A stretch of DNA of 61,142 nt from a virus: positions 1 to 61,142 of IMG/VR virus record IMGVR_UViG_3300008450_000038. One strand, written 5' to 3'. The position numbers and the translations under genes are program-made. Positions 45,401-53,764 of this stretch are shown here, in pieces. The stretch's first letter is position 1; each line of letters opens with the position of its first letter. The notes beneath the pieces were generated by a model. That model saw only the letters and a list, made by a program, of their open reading frames with translations, was not told the origin of the DNA and ran no database searches.

Positions 45401-46910
45401 CCTAGTAGAACAAAGAGAGGTATTAGAAGCAAACGTACATGGTAATCCTATACTATCTACAGCTGCTAAGATGCAGGGGGTTAACAGACCTAGTAGAAAA
45501 GCTGGGGTATCAAATAACTTACAACACTTAGTAGAGGTTATAGATAGAGATTTCTTTGGGGAGAGGGAAATTAAAGAAGAGATTGAAGTACTTGGAAGAG
45601 TACTCAGTGCTAATAAGATAGTTAATAAACTTGCCACATTCTCAGCACTTAACACTCTTGCTCTTAACGCTCTTCAAGCAACTAACCAGTTCTTGATAGA
45701 TAATGAGAAGCTAATGGAAGAAGCAGTAGCTGGTCAATATTTTAATACTAAGAACCTAGCATATGCTAAGTCTACTTATACTAAAGCAATACTATCTGGG
45801 GAGAGTATATCAGATACCGGTAAGTACAATAAGGATACTAAGTTATCTAGATTTATCCAAGAGTTTGACTTGATGGGTACAGAGCTTGGCTCGTTTGCTG
45901 AAAAACGTACAGGAAATAGGATATTAAAAGGCATAGATACAAATAGTTTATTTGTTTTGCAACATACAGCTGAACATGAGACTGCTGTAACTAGAGGCTT
46001 AGCTATAGCTGATACGTACAAAGGAAAACTAAAAGATAAAGACGGTAATGTAATTAAGAATGCTGATGGATCTGAAGCAAACCTATACGATGTATTTATT
46101 AAAGATGATAAAGGCAAGTGGAAAATAGATCCTAAAGTTGCTAACTTCAAGCCTATCCAGATGATTAATAAAGTATCTGGATTATATAAGAAAACTAACC
46201 AGATTAAAACTTCTATCGATGATCCTATTCTTAACAGAAGATGGTATGGTAAAGCTCTATTGATGTATCGTAGATATTTTCAACCAGGTTTGAGACGTAG
46301 GTTTGGACATGGCCATGGGATACATGTTGATACAGAAGTTGAAGGTATATCAGAAGGTATGTATCTGAGCTTCCTCCGATATATGAAAGAGTCATTTAAA
46401 AAAGGAGCTAAGTTTGGAAGTGTGTATCAGATTTTAACTCCAATGGAGAAGGCCAATGTAAAACGAACATCCATAGAAGCAGGACTGACTTTATCTTTAA
46501 CAGCAATCGGAGCAATACTTGCTGGAATGATGACTGATGATGATGAAGAGGATGATTACGTATCAGCATTTGCAGCTTATCAAGCTATGAGAATATCATC
46601 AGAGCTATCTCAGTTCTACAACCTAAAAGAATTCTATAGATTTGCTTCGTCTCCTACAGCTTTAGATAAGCCATTCATAAATTCAATAGAATTAATCTGG
46701 CACTTAGGTACTAAAGAACTACCATATAGAATTGGACTAAGAGATGAAGATGGCATTTACTATGAAAGAAAAACTGGAGCATATGAGAAAGGAGATTTGA
46801 AACTAACTAAGCTATTCAGAGATGTTGCCCCAATACTTAGAGGTATTGACAAGACAACTAATCCTCAGGATGCACTTAAGTTCTTCATTGCTCCTCCAGG
46901 AGCTGTATAG
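42483..46910 (+). CDS. Large virion protein with zincin-type HExxH domain
   Basis: 1475 aa. HEFSH at residues 223-227, preceded by THI and followed by a later Glu-containing helix (LLKETLITAMG), is a gluzincin-like arrangement, suggesting a metalloprotease domain of about residues 160-320. Long helical/coiled-coil parts follow (about 380-620 and 740-800). A hydrophobic segment near 1338-1356 (AGLTLSLTAIGAILAGMM) is followed by the acidic run DDDEEDD and could be a membrane-penetrating helix. It is the last gene of the plus-strand operon and ends just before a convergent terminator. In crAss-like phages proteins of this kind accompany the RNA polymerase. Protease activity and packaging are inferred. 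Confidence 0.65.
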   Translation: MACKVFELNNEDHPEPSLRYQMLFDTLESNVANKAKALKYNLIDGFPEYFTVDNSGEITVRGNIKDPRHIVNVLNSNVARYFRPNGATQKFLSAKRVNSDTFRLTINENFFTPTETLAKEAYIPKVDDNTIRDAYRIISPPRVAMMEEETVEPTTKASKVFTNSPTVSEQVKHLINTFATAGVTVSVQFDDTIDTKGKAITKSDNTVNIILNPILMTEDTHIHEFSHILIDLLGEDNSLVKQALTMVKGTDLYEQVAEAYPELSEKALLKETLITAMGIAGAKRQEGKSKLQGAINKFIRAIKNFFGISDNAVETLLDKMFSKRLNPIEFTGKLTDEEYNSKTINKKADDLKDLIGLTAETLRAQLMRLESLPVKNDQVIVQIKAQLAAFENISKVEDFMGFVDYMGRMVKLNQESIDYIMKFSDESLKSMDESERFKLMNNLYHIGNSIQDFFGGGENSIAAKLQDVILDRKESSRLSTSQEEKLSTMEVKVDDLLKKLGRQAKYYREIGLELQVDLLLGYYNKDINDELQGVIDNIDTNKRLINIQKDEEYYKLKDDLKQKKITEETYTKDMLKLNIKQLKNKMVGRDTLIKELREAQLDKSKYSVLMDPLINSSQTSLQLFTSLLKNKLYQAAADTRDVVDELAPIYREYAEYKGSDLNPTTFNDDILDTYTYYIRDEQTGKRKPMQLLSFIQPYDVTKFQEAEYQMRKDLKAKYKQPEYGTTEYKEWAKSNDGARFFTEVSNWYRTNTVVTEEGIKAVEDLDKRIKKLNDKIKAAETSPDLLASYEAYKIDLLQQKARMYDSKNEQYKGVAVRPNSKYTNPRYTALMSNPNSPAAKYYTALLKVFHDHQKFCGSQIPLKNDWDTLSYVLPSVEAQGLEKLQSDNYNVFKSTKDFVNREFKFLSTDDSYGSVINANKEQRNKIVPIFYITPTDARFVSRDVGSTIVLFAGMANTFKRKSEILGSVIMMRDLVEQREVLEANVHGNPILSTAAKMQGVNRPSRKAGVSNNLQHLVEVIDRDFFGEREIKEEIEVLGRVLSANKIVNKLATFSALNTLALNALQATNQFLIDNEKLMEEAVAGQYFNTKNLAYAKSTYTKAILSGESISDTGKYNKDTKLSRFIQEFDLMGTELGSFAEKRTGNRILKGIDTNSLFVLQHTAEHETAVTRGLAIADTYKGKLKDKDGNVIKNADGSEANLYDVFIKDDKGKWKIDPKVANFKPIQMINKVSGLYKKTNQIKTSIDDPILNRRWYGKALLMYRRYFQPGLRRRFGHGHGIHVDTEVEGISEGMYLSFLRYMKESFKKGAKFGSVYQILTPMEKANVKRTSIEAGLTLSLTAIGAILAGMMTDDDEEDDYVSAFAAYQAMRISSELSQFYNLKEFYRFASSPTALDKPFINSIELIWHLGTKELPYRIGLRDEDGIYYERKTGAYEKGDLKLTKLFRDVAPILRGIDKTTNPQDALKFFIAPPGAV

Positions 46911-46921
46911 ATGGGCTAAAA

Positions 46922-46948
46922 AAAGGGGGCTATTGCCCCACTTCTTTT
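46922..46948. terminator. Bidirectional terminator between convergent operons
   Basis: Hairpin GGGGC-TATT-GCCCC (46926-46939) flanked by an A-rich run on the left and a T-rich run on the right, so it can act in both directions. It lies 15 bases after the last plus-strand stop and overlaps the 3' end of the small minus-strand gene. It marks the junction of the late and replication blocks. Confidence 0.8.
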
Positions 46949-47148
46949 ATCTTCAGCCTATCATAATCTTCCATTAGCTTCTTTAAGTACAGAGCTAAAT
47001 CAAGAGCTTCTTCATAGGCATGTTGCAGCCACTCTTGTTTAGATAGGTCCTTCCTATCCATAGTTGTACCGTACGTTGCTAATCCTCTCTCTTCACGGAC
47101 CTTCAAATCCATGATTACTGATTGCAATAGTTTACTTGGTTCTTTCAT
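46930..47148 (-). CDS. Small MazG-like (all-alpha NTP pyrophosphohydrolase) candidate
   Basis: 72 aa, all helical. It contains YGTTMDR and WLQHAYEEALDLALYLKK; the EExxD arrangement in the second is the metal-binding helix of MazG/dUTPase-like all-alpha NTP pyrophosphatases, and small versions are common in phages. It would cleave non-canonical or host nucleotides, or ppGpp-type alarmones. It is shorter than characterised enzymes (about 100 aa), so activity is uncertain and dimerisation would be needed. It is the last gene of the minus-strand operon, close to UDG, another genome-hygiene enzyme. Confidence 0.55.
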   Translation of the reverse strand: MKEPSKLLQSVIMDLKVREERGLATYGTTMDRKDLSKQEWLQHAYEEALDLALYLKKLMEDYDRLKIKEVGQ

Positions 47149-47181
47149 TTTATACCCGATAAGTTATAATTCCTAAAGTTA

Positions 47182-47364
47182 CTAAACTTTTGCACCCTCT
47201 AGGGTATAACTATCATTATCCCAGAAGTGATCACAAGTTTTATCTTCTTTGAGAGGAATGCCTAAGAAGTAACTCTGTCTCCAATCACTTGGAGTAGCAG
47301 TACTTCTATAGCATCTCTCTTTCATGGGGCAGTCTTGCCCTGAGCACATTGTAATATCTGGCAT
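47182..47364 (-). CDS. Small Cys-motif (zinc-ribbon-like) protein
   Basis: 60 aa from the ATG at 47364, whose first base is also the last base of the UDG stop (TAATG); the frame extends upstream but this coupled start is most likely. The pattern MCSGQDCPMKERCYR, then a later CDHFW gives four Cys suited to bind one zinc. The TPSDWRQSYF segment is typical of a small uncharacterised protein seen in many phages of Bacteroidetes. Function unknown; protein or nucleic-acid binding is possible. Confidence 0.65.
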   Translation of the reverse strand: MPDITMCSGQDCPMKERCYRSTATPSDWRQSYFLGIPLKEDKTCDHFWDNDSYTLEGAKV

Positions 47365-48128
47365 TACGGTTCTTGTATTTGTCCCCCATCCCAAGTATCT
47401 TGAGGTAACGGCTGCTCTATTTCGTAAGAGCTGTTAACCCAATCGATAGGACTGGAGAGATTATCATTAGCCTTCATAAAGCAATTACTCCCAACAAATC
47501 CAGCTTTCATACTTCCATAAACCTCAGCTGCTGGATGTGGTGCAGATATCACAATATGTGATTTCCCATGATACATATTCGTCCCCTCAACTAAGGCTTT
47601 GAATCTGTTCTGTGCATACTTACCCCATAGTAGAAATACAACATTATCTTTTTCTAGGACCATCTTAGTAACCATCTTATCTACAAAGCCTCTCCACAGG
47701 CTTTCATGAGAATTAGGATGACCCTTTACCACAGTTAATGTTGTATTGAGAAGGAGTACCCCTTGCTTTGCCCAGTGCTCTAGACTGAAATCAAAGTTTG
47801 GTAGTTCTTCTTCCCCGTGTTCCAAACATAGCTCTTTATAAATAACTCTAAGACTTGGGTTAATCTTAAACCCTGCTCTAACCCCGAAGGCTAGACCAGT
47901 AGCAGCACCATTGTGATACGGATCTTGGCCAATGATCACTGCTTTCAAATCTTTGAGTTGAGTCATCTCAAAAGCTCGAAGAACCTCTGGACTGCTTGGG
48001 TAAACAATCCTAGAGGTTCTCTCTGCTTTTAAAGTTGACTTGAGCACTTCGTATTCAAGACCGAGCTCTTCAGTTGCCTCTGTATAAACTGGAGCCCAAT
48101 CCCCTAATTGTTCAAGTACTTTTGACAT
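47364..48128 (-). CDS. ung: Uracil-DNA glycosylase, family 1
   Basis: 254 aa. Family-1 motifs are clear: GQDPYH (67-72, catalytic Asp69), LLLNTTLTV (125-133), FLLWGKYAQ (165-173) and the minor-groove/leucine loop region SAPHPAAEVYGS with His198, followed by GSNCFMKAN and PIDW. The enzyme removes uracil from DNA. The HPAAE form of the second active-site loop, in place of HPSPLS, is like variants I recall from Bacteroidetes and their phages. The start overlaps the upstream gene by 17 bases. The C-terminal ~18 residues extend beyond the normal end. UDG is conserved in crAss-like replication blocks, arguing that the genome carries thymine, not uracil. Confidence 0.95.
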   Translation of the reverse strand: MSKVLEQLGDWAPVYTEATEELGLEYEVLKSTLKAERTSRIVYPSSPEVLRAFEMTQLKDLKAVIIGQDPYHNGAATGLAFGVRAGFKINPSLRVIYKELCLEHGEEELPNFDFSLEHWAKQGVLLLNTTLTVVKGHPNSHESLWRGFVDKMVTKMVLEKDNVVFLLWGKYAQNRFKALVEGTNMYHGKSHIVISAPHPAAEVYGSMKAGFVGSNCFMKANDNLSSPIDWVNSSYEIEQPLPQDTWDGGQIQEP

Positions 48129-48945
48129 TAAAATGATTTTTCTTTTCTAATACAGACTTAGCTGTGTAATAATAATCTGGATCAAATCTCTCTTGAGTCA
48201 TGTCGAATATAGAATGTAGCTCGTTGCTATCCGGGATTGAACATTCAAGTTTCTCTTCTAACTCTTTCCTAAGTATCTCAGATTTAAACAGGACTCTGGC
48301 TGTCTGCCCGTCCATACTAAATCCATGATAGTCTAGAATCTTTAGCTTGAGGAAATCGTCAATCTTAGAATACTCACCTGCCATCAATCTTTCGTAGGCC
48401 CCTTTAGAAGTATCAGGAATGTCAAATACAAACATTACATGATATGAATCAGTATCAACCTTGTACTTAAATGTTCTGAATGCACATAGTGCAGACTCGA
48501 ACTTCAAGAACAAAGCATCTCCTGAGAATCTATACAGTAATGCAATGACATTCTTCTCCTCATGAGTTTCTACAAAAGCATTAATGAAGTACTTATCCCA
48601 TAAGAACAACTCTCTGTTTCCTCCTAAGAGAGGAGCAGCAAAGATTGAGGACAGGTTTGTCCTGGCAATCGAGAAGTCATAGCCTTGTGCAGGGAGATTT
48701 GGATTTCCCCCTGCAGTTAGCTTTTGAATTACATTGATCTTATAAGGAGTACGTACCTTAGGTCTGACTAACTGCCCTAGATAATAAGATAACTCCTCTC
48801 CATCTAGTTTGACAATATCGTCTTCTTCATAGATTGGCTTGAACTGTTTGATATCTCCAGATAGCCTTACTGTTCTAGCATTGACAATAGTTAGAAAGGA
48901 TTTACCAGGTTTCCCAGGAGGGAGATTCGGGCTCTGTTGGCTCAT
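48112..48945 (-). CDS. Conserved replication-block protein, unknown function
   Basis: 277 aa, soluble, mixed alpha/beta. The N-terminus is Pro/Gly/Ser-rich and disordered, then FLTIVNARTVRLSG. No catalytic motif is recognised. It overlaps the exonuclease gene by 44 bases and UDG by 17, a tight coupling that suggests function in the same DNA-processing pathway. It may be a nuclease accessory or DNA-binding protein; this is inference from context. A later start is possible, but no downstream ATG preserves most of the protein. Confidence 0.55.
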   Translation of the reverse strand: MSQQSPNLPPGKPGKSFLTIVNARTVRLSGDIKQFKPIYEEDDIVKLDGEELSYYLGQLVRPKVRTPYKINVIQKLTAGGNPNLPAQGYDFSIARTNLSSIFAAPLLGGNRELFLWDKYFINAFVETHEEKNVIALLYRFSGDALFLKFESALCAFRTFKYKVDTDSYHVMFVFDIPDTSKGAYERLMAGEYSKIDDFLKLKILDYHGFSMDGQTARVLFKSEILRKELEEKLECSIPDSNELHSIFDMTQERFDPDYYYTAKSVLEKKNHFNVKST

Positions 48946-49711
48946 TCTCTTCAGGTTTTGAGTTAATACATATTAAAGACTGTAATTCAGGTAGTTCAGT
49001 CTTAACTTCTCTTAGCATATCCTCTTTAGTTTTGAGGAGATACACCAGTCGAAAGTTAACTATAAACTCTACGACACCACCTACCATACCGAACTTTTCC
49101 ACATACTTTTTAAACACAAAAGCTCCGATTTCATTCTCACGATCCTTCAGCCAATTCTCTGCCGTCTTAATCCCTACACCTGGGATGCCTTGGATGTTAT
49201 CCGTGCTATCCCCCATCAAGACTTGTTTCCATAAAAACTTTTCTGCATCTGTTTCACTAGTTGTCACAAACTCTACTTTCTGATAATTAAAATGCTTGCC
49301 TATGCACTGGTGAAGTACATCCTTATCAGGAGAACAGATTACAGTCTTCCAATCATTGTTGTTTACTCCATAGTAAGCAACGAGATCATCAGCCTCTAAT
49401 CCTTCGAACTCCATAAAAGTGTACCTCTGTTTCAAGTACTCCCTAAGTGCATAGAATATAATTGGTTTGGGACGATGCTTCCTATTGGCTTTGTAAGTTG
49501 GGGAGACTTGATATCTATAACCACTCTTCCCAGTTAGAAAACCAACGTAAGCATTAGCATTACAGTTCTCAAGGATAGTACCTACCCTAGAGTCAATACC
49601 ACTAATGGCTTGCTCTAGAGTAGGTTTATCCATCTCGTAATATAATAAGCTATCCCCGTCAATTAGACATATCGTACTCTCCTGTTCTTTACTGTCTATA
49701 CGGTCGATCAT
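48902..49711 (-). CDS. 5'-3' exonuclease (FEN/T5 D15-like)
   Basis: 269 aa. Metal-ligand motifs in order: LIDGDSLLYY (D18, D20), LEADDL (E106, D108, D109), SPDKDVLHQ (D129, D131), and MGDSTDN (D168, D171), followed by the helix-hairpin-helix IPGVGIKTAENW (177-188). This is the flap endonuclease / 5' nuclease fold that removes RNA primers and 5' flaps; stand-alone versions occur in phages. It sits between rIIB-like and UDG-associated genes. The last ~20 residues are Glu/Pro/Ser-rich and overlap the next gene by 44 bases. Confidence 0.92.
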   Translation of the reverse strand: MIDRIDSKEQESTICLIDGDSLLYYEMDKPTLEQAISGIDSRVGTILENCNANAYVGFLTGKSGYRYQVSPTYKANRKHRPKPIIFYALREYLKQRYTFMEFEGLEADDLVAYYGVNNNDWKTVICSPDKDVLHQCIGKHFNYQKVEFVTTSETDAEKFLWKQVLMGDSTDNIQGIPGVGIKTAENWLKDRENEIGAFVFKKYVEKFGMVGGVVEFIVNFRLVYLLKTKEDMLREVKTELPELQSLICINSKPEENEPTEPESPSWETW

Positions 49712-49714
49712 AGC

Positions 49715-50884
49715 TTATAAGGAATTTAGTTCATCTTCCTGCTGTTGCAGTTTAACTTGTTCTTCTCTGAAAGCATTAACTGCCTCCTCTCTCATCTTAT
49801 CCCACTCAGCATCTGTCATAGCTGCATAAGTAGAAGAGTGATAGATAGAACCATTAACACCTGCAAGGCTAGAATGTACGAAATACTGCAAGCATCTTAC
49901 AGCACCTGTCTCATCATCTGGAACTGCACCGATGTGCATTGGGTCAACAAACACATTGTGAATCTCACCACCATAACCAGAGATGTACTTCAAGCCACCG
50001 AAGTGCAAACCTGGTACACATGATAGATGATCATTAGTGTTCACCTTATCCCAAGAATCTAAACGATGTACACAGCCTACTTTGATAAAGTGTCCAGCTG
50101 TTCCATATCCATTAGCTCCTTCACAATAGAATGCATCACCACCAGACCCCATAACTGCAGGCTCGAACAAACGATCCTCTACAAATTCTGGCAAACCTTC
50201 TGATTCAATCTCACCTGTGTCTACGTTGAAGGTTCTCTTGTAACGGTCATGAACTTCACCAGTCTCAGGGTCGTACTTATGAAGGATCTCTTTGGATACT
50301 TTGTAGCCATTCAATAAACCTTCTTTAGTAATCTTCATCTGATACATAGTAGCCTTCTCATAAGCTACATGCTCAGCCATTCCCATCTCTTCTACATACT
50401 TCTTATAAAGTATTGGGTGACAATACTCTAGATTAACGAAGTTGAAGAATCTCTCAGAAAACTCTTTCCCGTTTCCTGCCTTCATCTTCTTTCTGAGGAT
50501 GGGGTTTCTGAGCCACCTAGTCCACATCTTAACGAGTGGAGTGAAATCAATTCCCTTGTCAATAGATTCATAAATTCTTTCTACCAGAGCTTCAGGCATT
50601 GGGACAGTTGATACAGTCTCACCATGCTTTAAGAAGAACTCTCCAGTAGCTCTGTTAACAAAGATAAACTCACATTTATCTTGAATCAGTTCAGTGTAGT
50701 CCTCTTGAGAATTCATCCCGAATTCCTCAAGGAACTGACGATACTCCTCCATTGTAGAAGCATCGTTAGCAAGTTCAGCAAGTTTGTTTAATTTCTCATA
50801 CAGCTCTGGTGTGAACTGCACTGAGAATGGGGTGTCCCCATAGGATCCACAGATCCTTCCGTCAATGACGTTGATATTGATCAT
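49715..50884 (-). CDS. rIIB: rIIB-like protein
   Basis: 389 aa. The C-terminal part has the rIIB hallmark VPGLHFGGLKY (290-300), followed by VFVDPMHIGAVP, and the segment SGGDAFYCEGAN before it. In T4, rIIB works with rIIA in exclusion and lysis timing, but the biochemical function is unresolved. It lies directly downstream of the rIIA-like gene, as in crAss-like phages. The C-terminal tail is Gln/Glu-rich coiled coil. The start follows an A/T-rich leader. Confidence 0.8.
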   Translation of the reverse strand: MININVIDGRICGSYGDTPFSVQFTPELYEKLNKLAELANDASTMEEYRQFLEEFGMNSQEDYTELIQDKCEFIFVNRATGEFFLKHGETVSTVPMPEALVERIYESIDKGIDFTPLVKMWTRWLRNPILRKKMKAGNGKEFSERFFNFVNLEYCHPILYKKYVEEMGMAEHVAYEKATMYQMKITKEGLLNGYKVSKEILHKYDPETGEVHDRYKRTFNVDTGEIESEGLPEFVEDRLFEPAVMGSGGDAFYCEGANGYGTAGHFIKVGCVHRLDSWDKVNTNDHLSCVPGLHFGGLKYISGYGGEIHNVFVDPMHIGAVPDDETGAVRCLQYFVHSSLAGVNGSIYHSSTYAAMTDAEWDKMREEAVNAFREEQVKLQQQEDELNSL

Positions 50885-50912
50885 GTTTAATTATTTACTA
50901 TAAAGATACGAA

Positions 50913-53702
50913 TTAATCTAGTTCAGGGATTGGGATTTCCAATGCCTGTACGGCTTTCAGATAGATTTTTACCTGCTCCTCATATTCTTTTCCACTACCA
51001 TTATTACGTGGTAAGAAGAACTTGCTATCTCTAGCAAACTCATCAGCAAATCTTACAAGCTCCATGAACTTAGGGTCTAAGACCTTAACTCCTGGGATGT
51101 CAGATAGTACGAAATACTTAGCAGATAACTCAGCTTTTATATCATCAGATATATCAGCTGCACATAACGTCTCAAACTCAAACAGTTTAGTTAGTTCATC
51201 ACGAAGATCTACAACTACAGCATCATTACCATATAGTACAATAGAATCGAACTTCTGATAAATAGATAAAAGATGTAGATATATTTTGTTATATCTATCA
51301 TCTATAAAATCTAACTCAAAGGATTCACGATAAGAACCAAAATAATCCCAAATTGGGAACTGCTTAGCCCATACGTGATTAGCAAACAACTTAACAGCTG
51401 GATGACAAGTATAATTACCTTCAACATCTATAGTCCTAAAGAACTCATCAATGTGTCTGTAATTAGGTAAGTCTCTAACATGCTTAGTATTACTCTCACT
51501 AAGCTTTAGTAGTTGAGTCTGACCACTATAGTCTTCTCCTTCTACAATGTCAAAGAACTTATTATTGCATCTATCAGGCAAGCACTCGAAGTAATAACAA
51601 GTGTCAGATTTATCACCGTAAGGAAAGCCATACCAATATGAACCTGTCTTGTGAGTAAAAAACTTACCCATGTTCTTGTTAAAGTTACTGAGAATAGCAG
51701 CTGCTAACTTTAGTTTGTTTGCATCTTCGTCAGTACCATAGTAAGTTGGAATTGTACTGTTAATAACTGTACGTAGAGTTGGCTCTACCTTATCCCATAC
51801 ATAGTCGTAGTAATGATTACCAGCATTTCTGTGGTTATCAGGACGAAGAGTGTATGCTACAATCTGAGAGTTAAGCTTACGTCTCTCCTCTGGGGTTAGA
51901 CTCACTCCACTAGACTCAATAGAAGCTGCTTCCTCAGCACCATCAAACAACTCCTTGATATTACTCGGTAGTTCAATCTCATCATAGTTGAGATACAACT
52001 CCGATGCTTTAATCAATGGCTCTATTAGATTCTGATGAGCTAACTTCTTATCATACTCAGCTTGGTAATGAGCAACATCACCAGTTGCAACAGTAGCTAT
52101 CTGGTCTTCTAAGTAATTAAGATTAGTCTTCTTAATAGTTATAAACGGACCATACTGCTTGTACAAATAGAAATCTTTATACTTATTAGCATTACCAGTA
52201 CGATAGAATACTTTCCTATCCCCAATCTGATCCCAATGGTCTATCTTATCCGAAGTGTATTCGAACTCAAATTTCATCTTCAAATCAGACATTGTATTCT
52301 TCTTCTTCTGATTATGAATCTTTACTGAAAAGCCATTAAGAGTTGACGGAATGCTAGTAAATTTAATAGACGGATTAGGATGATACTTAGGCTTGATTGC
52401 TTTAGTATCAATAATGTTAGATAAGATTGCAAGGGTTCTTTCACTTGGATCATCTGAATGTTTATTAGTTGCTCTTCCCCCTATAACCTGTCTACAAGTA
52501 TCCAACCACTTAAGAAAGTCTGTCTCTAACAATTCTTTCTCCACTAGTTCAGTTACCTCGTCAGCTGCTGCATCGATAAGCTTCTGAATAAAAGCTTTCG
52601 TTGCATCACTCCAGATAACCTTCTCTCGTGATGGGGTTACCTCCACACCGTCTTGTAAGATTACTTCCTCTCCGTTATCATCTATGTACGACTGCTTAAC
52701 AGGACACTTCAAGCCTACAGCACCATACAGGTCCTGCATCTCTAGCTCTCTGAAATCCACATAGCCATAGTTAATACCGGTCTGAGCTCCTGCTTCTTTT
52801 ACAATAACAATGTGAGGCTTTCTCAAGTAGTTATTAGTAGAAACAATCAGGTTCTTAGAGTTGTAGATAATCTTACTCTTGAATTCCCTCTCAGACGGAG
52901 TGTCTTGTGGGCCATACTGCTCATAGAATCTTACGTTATCTAAGTAATTGAGCTGTTCTTCTACAGCCTCTCTAAACCTAGATGAGTTGTGAGACTTAAC
53001 ACCTAAGCTTACCATAGTCCAGTTCTGATCAATTGTATCCTCATAATATACAATAGATCCGTCTGACAAAGTAATACTAGGATTGATCTGCCCTGTTACA
53101 AGATTGAATTTGGGGATGATAAAGTCAGTCTTGTAGTTAAAGCAGTTTGCTTTGAACCTCTTGCCATTGTACACTGTCTCGATAGTGTAGAAGTCTACAC
53201 CAGTTGACAGAGCTACCTTAGCACCCAAGCCAAAAGCACCGAAGTTCTGACTTGTGTTACGTTTAGTAGAATAGCCTAGTTCAAGAATACCTTCTAATCT
53301 CTTAGCCCCTATACCTACACCATAGTCTTTGATAGACAGGATGTCACAATAACCAATACCTTGATTGTGCTGATACACAACCTCGATATGGCTCTTAATG
53401 CTTAGGTTAGCAAGATCATAGTAGCTAGGGTCAAAGTTAGAATCAGAATACTGCTCACCATCTCTGGTTATGTAGTAATCCGATGCCTGTTTAACCCCAG
53501 TAAGAATTTCAATAGCCATCTCCTTCTCTCGTTGAGCATCGCAGGCATTTGTTACCAGCTCTCTGACGGTTGAAGGGATGGGGGTGGAATACTGAGTTGA
53601 CTGTAGGATATCAAAGACTAGCTTCTCAGCTCCTTTGTTAATCCTCTTAGCCAACCCCTTATCCATCCCAATGTAATTGTCCTCGATAGTTTTAATACTC
53701 AT
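50913..53702 (-). CDS. rIIA: rIIA-like GHKL ATPase
   Basis: 929 aa. A GHKL ATPase domain is visible in the first ~200 residues: N-box ELVTNACDA (48-56, Asn52), G1 box DYGVGIG (126-132), and G2 box FGAFGLGAK (154-162). This is the HSP90/MutL/histidine-kinase ATP-binding fold. The rest is a large, mostly helical region. Partner rIIB-like is encoded next, 28 bases away. It is longer than T4 rIIA (about 725 aa). Expected role: membrane- or exclusion-related modulation of infection, by analogy to T4. Confidence 0.85.
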   Translation of the reverse strand: MSIKTIEDNYIGMDKGLAKRINKGAEKLVFDILQSTQYSTPIPSTVRELVTNACDAQREKEMAIEILTGVKQASDYYITRDGEQYSDSNFDPSYYDLANLSIKSHIEVVYQHNQGIGYCDILSIKDYGVGIGAKRLEGILELGYSTKRNTSQNFGAFGLGAKVALSTGVDFYTIETVYNGKRFKANCFNYKTDFIIPKFNLVTGQINPSITLSDGSIVYYEDTIDQNWTMVSLGVKSHNSSRFREAVEEQLNYLDNVRFYEQYGPQDTPSEREFKSKIIYNSKNLIVSTNNYLRKPHIVIVKEAGAQTGINYGYVDFRELEMQDLYGAVGLKCPVKQSYIDDNGEEVILQDGVEVTPSREKVIWSDATKAFIQKLIDAAADEVTELVEKELLETDFLKWLDTCRQVIGGRATNKHSDDPSERTLAILSNIIDTKAIKPKYHPNPSIKFTSIPSTLNGFSVKIHNQKKKNTMSDLKMKFEFEYTSDKIDHWDQIGDRKVFYRTGNANKYKDFYLYKQYGPFITIKKTNLNYLEDQIATVATGDVAHYQAEYDKKLAHQNLIEPLIKASELYLNYDEIELPSNIKELFDGAEEAASIESSGVSLTPEERRKLNSQIVAYTLRPDNHRNAGNHYYDYVWDKVEPTLRTVINSTIPTYYGTDEDANKLKLAAAILSNFNKNMGKFFTHKTGSYWYGFPYGDKSDTCYYFECLPDRCNNKFFDIVEGEDYSGQTQLLKLSESNTKHVRDLPNYRHIDEFFRTIDVEGNYTCHPAVKLFANHVWAKQFPIWDYFGSYRESFELDFIDDRYNKIYLHLLSIYQKFDSIVLYGNDAVVVDLRDELTKLFEFETLCAADISDDIKAELSAKYFVLSDIPGVKVLDPKFMELVRFADEFARDSKFFLPRNNGSGKEYEEQVKIYLKAVQALEIPIPELD

Positions 53703-53711
53703 TAGATTGGG

Positions 53712-53746
53712 AATAATAAAAAAGGCCTAGATTTCTCCAGACCTTT
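53712..53746 (-). terminator. Terminator before rIIA-like gene
   Basis: Read on the minus strand, AAAGGTCTGG - AGAAAT - CTAGGCCTTT forms a ten-pair stem (two G-T wobbles) followed by a T-rich run. On the plus strand the same bases would have two mismatches, so it is adapted to minus-strand RNA. It separates the primase/endonuclease group from the rIIA-rIIB group. Confidence 0.75.
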
Positions 53747-53764
53747 CATTAGTTAAATTGTTGA

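Noticed and set aside
50901-50908. TATCTTTA (minus strand) upstream of the rIIB-like gene, and the same octamer at 3753-3760 on the plus strand
   Set aside because: Differs from the consensus in the last base and neither has a recognisable -33 element at the right distance; the plus-strand copy would place it inside the terminator.
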